From contig DMEZ01000015.1 in the NCBI GenBank assembly GCA_003450735.1, positions 1-64,000 of the forward strand: a stretch of DNA of 64,000 bases. The letters run 5' to 3'. The notes beneath the pieces were generated by a model. The model saw nothing but the letters and a program-made list of their open reading frames with translations, did no database searches and was not told the DNA's origin. The stretch is from Elusimicrobiota bacterium. GTDB taxonomy: Bacteria > Elusimicrobiota > Elusimicrobia > UBA1565. Shown piece after piece: positions 47,193-56,661 of the stretch. How positions within the stretch are numbered: position 1 is the first letter of the stretch; every line of letters starts with the position of its first letter. The translations under genes were made by a program, and so were the position numbers.

Positions 47193-48466
47193 CCCGCGCG
47201 GCTTTGCGCCTGCGCCGCATGCCCGCGCACGAACGCTCGCGCGTCCTCCAGGGGGTCAGCGACCGCCTCAGGGCCGCGCGGGAGGAGTTCGCCGCTCTCC
47301 TGTGCCGGGAGGTCCGCAAGCCCATCCGGGACGCCCGGCGGGAGGTGGACCGCGCCGTCTTCACCTTCTCCTGGGCGGCGCAGGAGGCCCTGCGCTTCGG
47401 GGGAGAGTGGCTCCCCCTGGACCACGACCAGGCGTCGGAGGGCCGCTTCGCCCTCGTGCGCCGCTTCCCGCGCGGGGCCTGTCTGTTCATCACCCCGTTC
47501 AATTTCCCGCTCAACCTCGTCGCCCACAAGGTCGCGCCCGCGATGGCCGTGGGCGCGCCCTTCCTGCTCAAGCCCGCGCCGCAGGCCCCGAAGACGGCTC
47601 TGCGCCTGGGGGAGCTCCTGCTCGAGTCCGGCTGGCCCGAAGAGGCTTCCGCCGTCGTCCCCTGCTCGAATGAGGAGGCCGAAGCCCTCGTCCGGAGCGA
47701 GAGCTTTGCGGTCCTCTCCTTCACGGGCAGCGCCGGGGTCGGCTGGAGGCTCAAGGGGCTCGCCGGACGCAAGCACGTCGTCCTCGAGCTCGGCGGGACG
47801 GCCTGCGCGGTCGTCTGCGCGGACGCCGACCTCGCCTGGGCCGCGGCGCGCTGTGCCGTGGGCGCCTTCTCCTACGCCGGGCAGGTCTGCATCTCGGTGC
47901 AGAGGATCCTCGTGGAGGCTCCGGCCTACGAGGAGTTCAAGCGCCTCTTCCTGGAGAAGACGCGCGCCTTGAAAGCCGGGGCCCCGGAGGAGGAGGGCAC
48001 GGACGTCGGCCCGCTCATCGACTCGGCCGCGGCCGCGCGCGTCGAGGCCTGGATCCAGGAGGCCGTCTCGGGCGGGGCGAGGGCGCTGGCCGGGGGCGAG
48101 CGCCGCAAGGACCTCATCCTCCCCAGCGTCCTGGAGGACGTGCCGCCGGGCTGCCGTCTGTCCCGCGAGGAGGCCTTCGGGCCGGTCGTGTGTCTGGAGC
48201 GCGTCGCCTCGCCGGCCGAGGCGCTCGGGAGGGTCTCCGAGGGCGCCTACGGCCTGCAGGCGGGGGTATTCACCCGGGACATCAAGACAGTGCTCTGCGC
48301 GTGGGAAGAGGCGGAGGTCGGCGGGCTCATCGTCAACGACGTGCCGACCTACCGCTCCGACGCGATGCCCTACGGGGGGGTCAAGCTCTCCGGGACGGGG
48401 CGCGAGGGCGTGCGCTGGGCGATGCAGGAGTTCACCGAGCCGCGGACGCTCGTCCTGAAGCGATGA
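47159..48466 (+). CDS. NAD(P)-dependent aldehyde dehydrogenase
   Basis: ALDH-superfamily enzyme of 435 aa that would oxidise an aldehyde to the acid. Catalytic residues are all visible: Asn and Lys in TPFNFPLNLVAHKVAPAMAVGAPFLLKPA, Glu in VVLELGGTA, Cys in SYAGQVCISVQR, and the late EEAFGPVVCLERV and GGVKLSGTGREG. It is shorter than the usual 470-500 aa, lacking the first strand region. AAGGA upstream supports the ATG at 47159, with 47168 as alternative. It sits between a HAD phosphatase and a methyltransferase in the hutI operon. Substrate unknown. Confidence 0.92.
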   Translation: MGKMADRIEALTRAALRLRRMPAHERSRVLQGVSDRLRAAREEFAALLCREVRKPIRDARREVDRAVFTFSWAAQEALRFGGEWLPLDHDQASEGRFALVRRFPRGACLFITPFNFPLNLVAHKVAPAMAVGAPFLLKPAPQAPKTALRLGELLLESGWPEEASAVVPCSNEEAEALVRSESFAVLSFTGSAGVGWRLKGLAGRKHVVLELGGTACAVVCADADLAWAAARCAVGAFSYAGQVCISVQRILVEAPAYEEFKRLFLEKTRALKAGAPEEEGTDVGPLIDSAAAARVEAWIQEAVSGGARALAGGERRKDLILPSVLEDVPPGCRLSREEAFGPVVCLERVASPAEALGRVSEGAYGLQAGVFTRDIKTVLCAWEEAEVGGLIVNDVPTYRSDAMPYGGVKLSGTGREGVRWAMQEFTEPRTLVLKR

Positions 48467-49200
48467 GGGCCGACTGGTGGCGGTCGTTCTTCACGCCAAA
48501 GAACTTCCCCATCGGCGAGCTGACCGGCGCCGAAGCCACCCGTCGTGAGGCGCGGGAACTGCTCCGCGTCCTGCGCCTGCCCCGCGGAGCGAAAGTCCTC
48601 GATCTCTGCTGCGGCATGGGGAGGCACAGCCGCCTCCTCGCCCGGGCGGGGCTCCAGGTCACCGGCTTCGACCAGTCCCGGAGCTATCTGGCCGCGGCGC
48701 GAAAGTCCTGTCCTGGCGTCCGTTTCGTCCGGGGGGATATGCGAGAGCTTCCCTTCGACTCCGAGTTCGACGCGGTCGTGAACCTGTGGACGAGCTTCGG
48801 CTACTTCCGCCGGGCCGGCGACGACCGGCGCGCCCTGCGCGCGATGCGCCGCGCCCTCAAGCCGGGCGGCACGCTGGCCCTCGAGCTGCTCGATGGCGGC
48901 TGGCTCGTGGGGAACTTCGCCGCCAAGGACTGGCGGCGCAAGGGCGCGGGCTGGTGGCTGGAGTCGCGCCGTTTGCGGCGCGGGAAGGACCCCGGCGTGT
49001 TCGCCGAGATGCTGCTCATCTCCGCGGACGGCAAGGCCCGCGGGGGGGAGGTCTTCACGCGCCTCTACGGCCGAAGCCGGCTCGAGCGCGAGCTCGGGCG
49101 GGCGGGCTTCGATGTCCTGCGCCTGCGCGGGGGGCTGATGGAGCGCGGCCTGAGACCCCCGCGTTGCCGCCGCATCCTCGCCCTGGCCCGGCGGCCGTGA
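48463..49200 (+). CDS. class I SAM-dependent methyltransferase
   Basis: Soluble methyltransferase of 245 aa. The SAM site is AKVLDLCCGMGRHSRLLA with acidic loop VTGFDQS; post-I GDMRELPF and FDAVVNLWTSFGYF, and LKPGGTLALELLDG complete the Rossmann fold. A beta segment after residue 155 resembles that of small-molecule methyltransferases in this family. Its ATG overlaps the ALDH stop as ATGA. The substrate is unknown. Confidence 0.9.
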   Translation: MRADWWRSFFTPKNFPIGELTGAEATRREARELLRVLRLPRGAKVLDLCCGMGRHSRLLARAGLQVTGFDQSRSYLAAARKSCPGVRFVRGDMRELPFDSEFDAVVNLWTSFGYFRRAGDDRRALRAMRRALKPGGTLALELLDGGWLVGNFAAKDWRRKGAGWWLESRRLRRGKDPGVFAEMLLISADGKARGGEVFTRLYGRSRLERELGRAGFDVLRLRGGLMERGLRPPRCRRILALARRP

Positions 49201-49958
49201 TGCCTCACGCGATCGCGCTCCTCGGGCTCGTCGGGGCGGGAATGGCCTACGCCCTCCTCCGCCGCTGCGGGGGCCAGGGGCGGCGGTCCTGGGCCGCCCC
49301 GGCGGCGAGCGCCGTCGCGTGGGGAGCCATCGACTTCGCCTACGCCCCGCCCTGGTGGGTGGTCCTCGCCGGGTTTTTGGGAGTCTGCGTCGCCATCCAG
49401 CATCTCTTCCGCAGCCGACAGGGGGGGAGCGCCGCGCGGATCGCGGCTGTCGCCGTCCCCGGCCTCGGGATGACCCTGAGATCCGCGCCGGGCGGCAAGC
49501 ACATCGGAGCCTGGGCCTCGGATCCGCCGGAAGACCCGCCCTTCGTCCTGACGCTCGACTTCGTGGGGGCGACGGAGGACCAGTACGAGGTCGTCCTGTG
49601 GGCGCCCTTGGGGAAGGGCCCGCCGGCGGAGCTCCTCGTCCACCATTACGACGCGCCGAAGGACGTCCAGGGCCTGCTCAAGTCCGACCCGGTGGGGGGC
49701 CTTCCCGGCCAGCCCGGCTGGATGAGCGTGCGCGCCGAACCCGCCGACTACGCCTTCGAGCTGCTGGATCCCAAGACGCTCGAGCTCCTCATCGGCATCC
49801 TCGACTTCCGGAGCCGCGACCGGGAGGTCTACGTGTTCTTCCAGGACAAGACCCTGCACGTGGCGGCCACGGCGGTCTTCGGCGAGGGAGAGCTGAGGCG
49901 CTTGCTGGAGCTGGCCGCGGCCTTCTTCCACAAAGCCCGCCAACCCCGGCCGCGCTGA
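49200..49958 (+). CDS. membrane-anchored protein of unknown function
   Basis: A 252-aa protein with two amino-terminal hydrophobic segments (residues 3-20 and 45-66: WWVVLAGFLGVCVAIQHLF) and a soluble domain from about 80. The soluble part (GKHIGAWASDPPEDPPFVLTLDFVG, EVYVFFQDKTLHVAATAVF) looks like an alpha/beta domain. I recognise no family. Its ATG shares one base with the methyltransferase stop (TGATG). Its own stop lies in the loop of the hairpin at 49944-49968. Confidence 0.78.
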   Translation: MPHAIALLGLVGAGMAYALLRRCGGQGRRSWAAPAASAVAWGAIDFAYAPPWWVVLAGFLGVCVAIQHLFRSRQGGSAARIAAVAVPGLGMTLRSAPGGKHIGAWASDPPEDPPFVLTLDFVGATEDQYEVVLWAPLGKGPPAELLVHHYDAPKDVQGLLKSDPVGGLPGQPGWMSVRAEPADYAFELLDPKTLELLIGILDFRSRDREVYVFFQDKTLHVAATAVFGEGELRRLLELAAAFFHKARQPRPR

Positions 49959-49968
49959 GCGGCCGGGG
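49944..49968. terminator. strong GC hairpin between convergent genes
   Basis: Perfect 10-bp stem CCCCGGCCGC / GCGGCCGGGG with a 5-nt loop that contains the last stop codon of the hutI operon. There is no T-tract, so it may need Rho or act as a 3'-end stabiliser for the operon and for the convergent gene ending at 49994. Confidence 0.5.
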
Positions 49969-49993
49969 CGGGGGGCTTCCTGTCCCGTCTAGG

Positions 49994-50374
49994 TCAGATG
50001 ACCTTGCAGGTGCGGATGGTGGACTTGGTCTCGCGGCCATCCGGACCGGTGGCGCGGGCGACCAAGCGGAAAGAGCCGGCTTCCGACGGATACCAGTCGA
50101 ACCAGTAGTGCCCCGACGTTTCGCGGCAGCTCTGCCAGTCGCCGTTGTTGATGGAGATGTGGACGTTCGCGACGTTGAGCACGTCGACGCGGATGGCGTA
50201 GTGGCCCTTGTAGACCTTCTCGCCTTCCTGCGGGTACTGCACTTCGATGGAGTAGGGCGCCGTCTTCACGGCCTTGCGCACCTTCGTCACGACGGGCTTG
50301 GTCTCGGCACCGTTCGAGGTGACCGCGGAGGCGAACTCCGGCGTCACTTTCTTGTTGCGGTTTGTGAGTTTCAT
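49994..50374 (-). CDS. small Ig-like domain protein
   Basis: A 126-aa protein without a visible signal peptide. After a basic amino end (MKLTNRNKKVTPEF) the region IEVQYPQEGEKVYKGHYAIRVDV, VHISINNGDWQSCR, YWFDWYPSEAGSFRLVARATG and RETKSTIRTCKVI has the strand pattern of a bacterial Ig-like/FnIII-type sandwich. It resembles modules that recognise glycans or act as accessory domains. The two Cys could form a disulfide. I chose the ATG at 50374; 50452 is in frame but adds an unlikely sequence. A perfect 20-bp palindrome at 50508-50527 lies upstream, sharing the motif in front of the trypsin gene. Confidence 0.75.
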   Translation of the reverse strand: MKLTNRNKKVTPEFASAVTSNGAETKPVVTKVRKAVKTAPYSIEVQYPQEGEKVYKGHYAIRVDVLNVANVHISINNGDWQSCRETSGHYWFDWYPSEAGSFRLVARATGPDGRETKSTIRTCKVI

Positions 50375-50507
50375 CCTGTTTGCACTCTCCTGGGGCGCCG
50401 CTCGGGGAAGAGGGCTCCCGGTGATCGCCCAAGTCCAGATGGGGCAGCTCATCTTCCGGAAGAACAGCTCGGTATGAGGGGATTAAAGCAATTTTAGACG
50501 GGAGGGA

Positions 50508-50527
50508 GTATTGACCTAGGTCAATAC
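50508..50527. promoter_or_regulatory. perfect 20-bp palindrome, TTGAC-N4-GTCAA operator
   Basis: GTATTGACCTAGGTCAATAC is fully self-complementary and contains TTGAC-CTAG-GTCAA, the motif also present twice at 1292-1330. It overlaps the stop codon of the upstream MFS-SpeE-TPR gene and lies about 135 bp before the start of the small Ig-like gene. It is probably a regulator site for the latter. Confidence 0.7.
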
Positions 50528-53457
50528 CGGCTTCCCTGCCCCATCCAGGACTCGTCCCAGCTCTTGCAGTATTCCCCGCAGGGGTAGAGGGGGGGCTTGC
50601 CCGCCTTGCGCAGGCGGGCTTCCAGGGCCTGGGCCGACCGCTCTAGGGGAGCCGCCTCCCGAGGGCGGCCCTCCTCGCGCAGGAGGCGGGAGAGCAGCTT
50701 CAGGGCCGGGATGGATCCGGGGTTCTCCCGCAGGATGCGGCGCAGTTCCTCGCCCGCCTGCGCGCGCTCGCCCTGCCGCAGGAGCAGCCTCGCCAGGTTC
50801 AGCCTGGCCAGGGTGTTGGTCGGGTAGAGCTCGAGCGATCGGGACAGCAGGGCCCGGGCCTGGCCGAACTCCCGGACCGCGTAGTGAGCGCGGGCCTGGT
50901 TCTCGAAGAAGGAGTAGTTGGTCCTCTCCGGGGACAGGGTGAGGAGCAGGCGCACTCGCGTGCGGTAGTCCTGGATGCGTCGGGCCGCCGCGAGCTCCGC
51001 CTGCGTGCGCGGCTGACCCGCGGCTTGCGCGGCGTCGAGGTCTCCTTCCAGGAACTCGCGCGAGCAGTGGTAGAGGACGTTCCCGTCCTCCGGGGAGAGC
51101 GCGAAGGCCTCCACCAGGGCCATCGGGTCGTAGTACGAGAAATACCTCCGCAGGGCCCAGGCCGCGGCTTCCAGCTCCGCGAGCCGGGCCCGGTCATCAG
51201 CCCGGAGTCCCTTCAGGCAGGGCGCCGCGCTGGCCCGGGCTTCGTCGAAGCCGAAGTTCAGCTTGCGCTCCCTTCTCAGGGACAGGGCCTGGTGCAGGGG
51301 AAGGTCGTCGGTGTTCATGGGGCCCTCCTTCCCGGCGAAGGCCCGGAGGGACGCCGAGTCCATCGCGAGGAACGCCGCGAGGCGCAGCGGGTCGTCGAGC
51401 TGGTAGTCCTTGAGTTGGAGCGAGGCGGGAGCGTCCCGGAGGGCCTTGCGCAGGCGCGGGAGGTCGAGCGCCAGGGGCCGGGGGGTCGCCAGCAGGAACG
51501 ACTGCCCCGAGCCCGGCACGTTCCAGAGCGTAGTCTCCGGGAACTCCGCGAGGAAGGTGCGCACGAAGGCGCGGAAGGCCTCCTTGGGCATCTCATCCAT
51601 CGGCACCCATTGGGCGAAGAGGCCGTCTTCGCTCAGGCGGGATCTCAGGAGCGAGTAGAACTCGCGGGTATAGAGGATCCAGCTGTCATAGGTGAGGGGG
51701 TGCGTCGCGTCGGCGATGATGAGGGGCCAGCGCTTGCGCGTCCGGAGCAGGTGGTTCCTGCCGTCGTCGGCGATGAAGCGGAGTTCTGGACGACGGAGGG
51801 GGTCCCCGTTGACGTCCGAGAAGAATCCCGAGATGCGGTCTACGTCGCGGTTGAGCTCCACGACCTCCAGCCGGGAGATCCCGCCGGAGTCCAGGGCCGC
51901 CCCGGCCGAGATGCCCGCGCCGAAGGCGATCATCAGAGCTTCCCGCGGGGGGCCGTCCCGGAGGATGGACGGGAGGAAGCCCAGGAGCTTGAAGAGCTGG
52001 ACGTGGAAGAAGCGGGTGGAGGCCTCCTCCGTCCCGTTGAGGTAGAGCTCCCGATGGGACGGGAGGTCGATGACGGTGGCCGTGGCCGCGGCGCCCTCCG
52101 AGTGCAAAAGGATTCGCGCCGGCGCGCCCGGGGCGAGGACGGCGAGGTAGAGTTCCTGCATCCGGTACGGGAGCAGGCAGGCGAGGGCGGCGCAGGCCAG
52201 AAGGCCCGCGGAGGCGAGCAGGCGCCTGCTCGCCGTGCCGCCGAGGACGGCGGCCGCGCCCGCGGCGCAGAGCAGGAGCAGGAGGGCCAGGAGGGAGAGC
52301 AGGTGCCTGGTGCCGAGCGCGGGGATGAGGAGCGGGTTGGCTAGGGCCGCCCCGAGCATGCCGCCCAGCGCGTTCAGGGCGTAGAGCGCTCCGGCGCCCC
52401 GCGCCGTCGGCTCCCGGCGCATCAGGCGCAGTGCGAGGGGGAGCAGGCCGCCCGTCAGAAAGGTCGGCAGGACGACGGCCGCGGCGATCCAGAGGTCCTG
52501 GGCCCAGGGCAGCCCATGGAGCGGCTCCCAGCCCAGGAGGGTGAGGAGGAAGGGCGAGGCGGCCAGCGCGAGGCCGCCCAGGGCGGCCTCCAGGCAGAAC
52601 AGGGACGCCAACGCCCTGCCGCCCGCCTTCAGGCGGGCGCTCAAGAGCGCGCCCGCTCCCGTGCCCAGCAGGAAGGCGGCCAAAACCACGGCGAAGACCG
52701 CGATGCCGCTGCCGAAATAGAGGATGGAAAGCCGCGTCATCAAGACCTGGTAGGACAGGGTGGCGAAGCCCGCGGCGAAGGCGCCGGCGGCGGCCCAGGC
52801 CGGGAAGGCCGGAGAAAGCGGCTCCTCCGGGGCGGCGGCCTCCGGGACCGGAGGCTCCTCGGCGGGCCGTCCGGCGAGAAGGGCGCCTCCCGCGGCGGCC
52901 CAGCCGAGCAGGCAGGCCGCGGCCAGAGCCGTCCGCACTCCGTAGGAGGGCAGGAGGACGTACCCGGCCGCGAGCGCGCCCAGGGCCGCTCCCAGGGTGT
53001 TCACCGCGTAGAGGGAGCCCGCGTTCCCGGCTCCGCCGGCGAGGATCGCCGGGAAGGTCGCCCCCATGAGCAGGGCCGGGAAGAAGACGAAGCCCGAGAT
53101 GAGGACGAGGCGCAGGGCCTGCAGCGGGCCGGGGGAGAGGCCCGGGGCCGCCGCTTCGAAGAGGCGCAGGATGAAGCCGAACAGCCAGGGCGAGGACAGG
53201 GCGTAGAGGCCGATGCAGGCTTCAAGGAGGGCGTAGGGGAGCAGGGAGGGCCTGCGCCCGCCCAGCACCCGGCCGCCCAGCCAGGCGCCCAGGGCGAGGG
53301 CGCCCATGAAGGCCGAGACGATCATCCCCGCCGAAGCGACGGTGTTGCCGACCGCGATGACGAGCAGGCGGTTCCAGGCCGCCTCGCAGAGCAGGGAGGC
53401 GGCTCCCGAGAGGAAGAAGACTGCGTGGAGCGCCGGCGCCCTAGCGCAGCTCTTCAT
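50521..53457 (-). CDS. fused MFS-like / spermidine synthase-like / TPR membrane protein
   Basis: A 978-aa polytopic protein. Residues 1-430 contain 12-14 hydrophobic helices in two MFS-like halves. Residues about 450-690 are a SAM-binding domain of the spermidine synthase fold (LYLNGTEEASTRFFHVQ, IAFGAGISAGAAL, VVELNRDV, IADATHPLTYDSW). The catalytic DxTDP motif reads DATHP, so aminopropyl transfer is doubtful. Residues about 820-950 contain TPR-like repeats (ALLSRSLELYPTNTLARLNLARLLLRQGE). Such MFS-spermidine synthase fusions are widespread but functionally uncharacterised. The gene overlaps the PrcB-like gene by 17 nt. A short Cys-containing tail (YPCGEYCKSW) ends the protein. Confidence 0.88.
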   Translation of the reverse strand: MKSCARAPALHAVFFLSGAASLLCEAAWNRLLVIAVGNTVASAGMIVSAFMGALALGAWLGGRVLGGRRPSLLPYALLEACIGLYALSSPWLFGFILRLFEAAAPGLSPGPLQALRLVLISGFVFFPALLMGATFPAILAGGAGNAGSLYAVNTLGAALGALAAGYVLLPSYGVRTALAAACLLGWAAAGGALLAGRPAEEPPVPEAAAPEEPLSPAFPAWAAAGAFAAGFATLSYQVLMTRLSILYFGSGIAVFAVVLAAFLLGTGAGALLSARLKAGGRALASLFCLEAALGGLALAASPFLLTLLGWEPLHGLPWAQDLWIAAAVVLPTFLTGGLLPLALRLMRREPTARGAGALYALNALGGMLGAALANPLLIPALGTRHLLSLLALLLLLCAAGAAAVLGGTASRRLLASAGLLACAALACLLPYRMQELYLAVLAPGAPARILLHSEGAAATATVIDLPSHRELYLNGTEEASTRFFHVQLFKLLGFLPSILRDGPPREALMIAFGAGISAGAALDSGGISRLEVVELNRDVDRISGFFSDVNGDPLRRPELRFIADDGRNHLLRTRKRWPLIIADATHPLTYDSWILYTREFYSLLRSRLSEDGLFAQWVPMDEMPKEAFRAFVRTFLAEFPETTLWNVPGSGQSFLLATPRPLALDLPRLRKALRDAPASLQLKDYQLDDPLRLAAFLAMDSASLRAFAGKEGPMNTDDLPLHQALSLRRERKLNFGFDEARASAAPCLKGLRADDRARLAELEAAAWALRRYFSYYDPMALVEAFALSPEDGNVLYHCSREFLEGDLDAAQAAGQPRTQAELAAARRIQDYRTRVRLLLTLSPERTNYSFFENQARAHYAVREFGQARALLSRSLELYPTNTLARLNLARLLLRQGERAQAGEELRRILRENPGSIPALKLLSRLLREEGRPREAAPLERSAQALEARLRKAGKPPLYPCGEYCKSWDESWMGQGSRY

Positions 53458-54376
53458 GCACGGCGGGCAGGGTGGAGCGGGGGACGACGATGACGTGGAC
53501 GGGCCTCCAGGCGTGGCTGTGGGACTCGAAGCTCGAGAGCTCGGCGGCGCTGGCCTTCTCCTTGCGGTAGCGGACCTTGAACCGGCCCTTCTCCTCCCGC
53601 GCGGACTCGATGGTGAGTTTCCAGCCCTTGGGCATGTCGCCTCCGCAGAGGGCGACCGCCATCGCGGTCTTGAAGTCGATCCTCTGCTCGATGACCATGC
53701 CGAGGCCCTGGTTGAGCGAGTCGAAGGCCTGGCGGCTGCGGATCACCTGGACGGCGAAGGAGCTCGGGCCGCCGTTGGCGAAATAGGAGATGCTTGGGGC
53801 GGCGGAGGCGCTTGGAGAGAGGATCTCGGACGAGCCGCCGGTCATCATGCGGATCATCGAGTCCGAGTCCTGCTCCAGGCTGCTCTGCGAGCGGTTGAGC
53901 GGGAGCACGCCGGCGCCGCCGCGCAGCATCTCGAGGCTGCCCTTCCCGGGGCTGCGCATGGGGGCCACCGGTTCGGGGGCCTCCTGGATGATGACGGCCG
54001 TCGCCGCCTTGAGGAGGGAGGATTTCGAATCCATATCCATGGGGATGGGGAGGGGCTGCTTGGCGGTGAGGAATTCCTCCGGCTGCGGAGCGGGACGGCT
54101 GTTCTGCATGTCCTGGCGGCGCGGCGCGGCGGCGCGGGGCGGCGTCGTCTCGGCCCTGGGGGCGATGGGGCCCGTGCCGGGCGGGATGGCCGGGGCCGCG
54201 GGCAGGCGCTCCGGCGCGTCGGGGAGCTTGGCCTGCTGGCGGCTGTAGTCCACGAAAAGGGCGAAGGCGCTCAGCACGGCCAGGCCGATGAAGAAGGTCT
54301 TGAGGATGGGCGCGGGGGCCGCTTGGGGGGGCTGTTCCGGCGGTTCGGGCTGTTCCGGCTGCGGCTGTTCATCCAT
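53441..54376 (-). CDS. membrane-anchored PrcB-like protein
   Basis: A 311-aa protein with a Pro/Glu-rich head and one transmembrane helix near residues 26-42 (FFIGLAVLSAFALFVDY). A Pro/Ala-rich stretch to about 190 follows, then a C-terminal domain (VIRSRQAFDSLNQGLG, IDFKTAMAVALCGGDMPKGWKLTIESAREEKGRFKVRYR). That domain resembles the PrcB C-terminal module, named from the Treponema PrtP (dentilisin) protease complex. The ATG at 54376 has AGGA 7 nt upstream; 54382 is the alternative. It would display the domain in the periplasm. Role inferred from the weak domain match only. Confidence 0.72.
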   Translation of the reverse strand: MDEQPQPEQPEPPEQPPQAAPAPILKTFFIGLAVLSAFALFVDYSRQQAKLPDAPERLPAAPAIPPGTGPIAPRAETTPPRAAAPRRQDMQNSRPAPQPEEFLTAKQPLPIPMDMDSKSSLLKAATAVIIQEAPEPVAPMRSPGKGSLEMLRGGAGVLPLNRSQSSLEQDSDSMIRMMTGGSSEILSPSASAAPSISYFANGGPSSFAVQVIRSRQAFDSLNQGLGMVIEQRIDFKTAMAVALCGGDMPKGWKLTIESAREEKGRFKVRYRKEKASAAELSSFESHSHAWRPVHVIVVPRSTLPAVHEELR

Positions 54377-54431
54377 GGGCATATCCTAGCACCTCGTCCG
54401 AAACGATGCCAGCCTGGCGGCCGGCTTGGGC

Positions 54432-55481
54432 CTAGGCGAACTTCTTGCGCAGGAGCGACGCCCGCAAAAAGTCCCTATCGCCCGCCTCGAGCTCCTTGCC
54501 CGCGAGCATCTGGACGTGGCCCGGGCGGGTGAGCACGGTGAGCTCGTTGACCGTATCGAGGCCGGCGGGCATCCTCCAGCCCAGCGAGAGGGCCAGCCGG
54601 ACGTAGGAGAGGTGCTGCATCGTCTCCTCGTAGGAGAGCACCCGGGCGTTCTGCAGGAGCCCGAGCGAGCGGTAGACCAGATCCTCGAGACGGGAACGGT
54701 GGCCGCCCGCGCCCAGCGAGCGGCGGGCCTCCCCCTCGCGCGCGACGAGCGTTCCCACGACCTTCGTGATGGAGCCGATGAGGGCCCCTTCGGAGGGGCC
54801 CAGCGCCGCCGCGTTGGAGATCTGGTACAGGTCGCCCATCACCTTGGTGCCCTCGCCGTAGAGCCCCCGGACGACCATGCCGAGGCGCGAGAGTCCCTCG
54901 AGCACGCGGTTGATCTCCCCCGTCAGCCCCAGCCCGGGAAGATGGACGAGGCAGGAGGCCCGCAGCCCCGTCCCGGCGTTGGTGGGGCAGGCGGCCAGGT
55001 AGCCCCAGTCCGAGCGGAAGGCGAAATCCAGCGAGCGCGAGAGCTCGTCGTCGAGGGCTCCCGCCTTGGCGAAGGCCTCCTCCAGGCAGAGCCCCGAGGA
55101 GAGCCCCTGCAGGCGCAGGTGGTCCTCCTCGTTGACCATGACGCTGAGCGCGTCCCGCTCCCCGACCAGGACCGCGCGGCCCTTGGGCGTCTTGGCGAGG
55201 AGGGGGCTGATGAGGTGGCGCTCCACGAGGAAAAGGCGGTCGGTCGCGTCCACGTCGTCGAGGCGGATCACGGCGGCCTTGGCCAGCGCCTTCGTGCCGC
55301 GGGCGGCCTCGAGGATTTCCGCCAGGACGGAAGCCGCCTCCTTGGCTTCGGCTCGCGGGGGGAAGGGGTGGGCGGCGAGGTTGCGGGCGAGGCGCACGCG
55401 GGAGGAGAGGACGACCTCGTGGTGCCGGCCCGAAGGCTCGGCCCAGCCCATCTTGAAGCGGAGCATGTTCCCCAGCTGCAT
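54432..55481 (-). CDS. mcsB: protein arginine kinase McsB
   Basis: Phosphorylates arginine residues on misfolded proteins, marking them for ClpCP in Firmicutes. The 349-aa protein has the phosphagen-kinase core: VLSSRVRLARNLAAHPFP, VNEEDHLRLQ (NEEDH loop), ACPTNAGTGLRASCLVHLPGL with the active-site Cys, and GEGTKVMGDLYQISN. RDFLRA near the C-terminus fits the RDxxRA motif that binds phosphoarginine allosterically in McsB. It shares one base with the mcsA stop (TGATG). Neither clpC nor ctsR is adjacent here, unlike the classical Bacillus operon. Confidence 0.96.
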   Translation of the reverse strand: MQLGNMLRFKMGWAEPSGRHHEVVLSSRVRLARNLAAHPFPPRAEAKEAASVLAEILEAARGTKALAKAAVIRLDDVDATDRLFLVERHLISPLLAKTPKGRAVLVGERDALSVMVNEEDHLRLQGLSSGLCLEEAFAKAGALDDELSRSLDFAFRSDWGYLAACPTNAGTGLRASCLVHLPGLGLTGEINRVLEGLSRLGMVVRGLYGEGTKVMGDLYQISNAAALGPSEGALIGSITKVVGTLVAREGEARRSLGAGGHRSRLEDLVYRSLGLLQNARVLSYEETMQHLSYVRLALSLGWRMPAGLDTVNELTVLTRPGHVQMLAGKELEAGDRDFLRASLLRKKFA

Positions 55482-55972
55482 CAGGGCTCTCCGAGGGCGC
55501 GCAGGCGGTCGCGCAGGAGCGCGGCCTCCTCGAAATCCTCCCGGCGGACGGCCTCCTTGAGGCGCTCGCGCAGGGACGCGGCGTCTTCGGGGGGCTGCGT
55601 CCGGCGGTTCTGCGGGGCCTTCCCTCCGTGCCGCGACGCGCCGTGGATCTGCTGGAGCAGGCCCTCCATGGGGCCGGCGAAGCTCTCATAGCAGGCCGGG
55701 CAACCGAGCATGCCGGTCTCGCGGAACGCGGAGTAGCGCAGGCCGCAGGCCTTGCAGGCGGGGTCCTTCGCCCGCGCCCCCTGCGCCGCCGCGCGCCCGG
55801 CGGCCAGGCCGCCGAGCTTCGAGAGCAGGTCGAAGATGGGCGGGACGGCGGCCGGGGGCAGCTCCGGGATCTGGGCGCAGTCCGCGCAGAGGGCGATCTG
55901 CGCGATCTGGTTGTTGACGATCTGCTTGAAGAAGACGCTCGCTTCGTTCTTCTGGCAGCGTGAGCAGAGCAT
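55481..55972 (-). CDS. mcsA: McsA, zinc-binding activator of McsB
   Basis: A 163-aa protein with zinc CxxC pairs at the amino end (MLCSRCQKN, LCADCAQ) and in the middle (CKACGLRYSAFRETGMLGCPACYESF). A C-terminal UVR motif (LRERLKEAVRREDFEEAALLRDRLRAL) completes it. This is the McsA domain order. McsA activates the arginine kinase McsB, encoded by the coupled next gene. It starts 2 nt after the lolD stop, placing protein quality control in the lysS-lol operon. Confidence 0.95.
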   Translation of the reverse strand: MLCSRCQKNEASVFFKQIVNNQIAQIALCADCAQIPELPPAAVPPIFDLLSKLGGLAAGRAAAQGARAKDPACKACGLRYSAFRETGMLGCPACYESFAGPMEGLLQQIHGASRHGGKAPQNRRTQPPEDAASLRERLKEAVRREDFEEAALLRDRLRALGEP

Positions 55973-55974
55973 GC

Positions 55975-56653
<679 letters not shown>

Positions 56654-56661
<8 letters not shown>

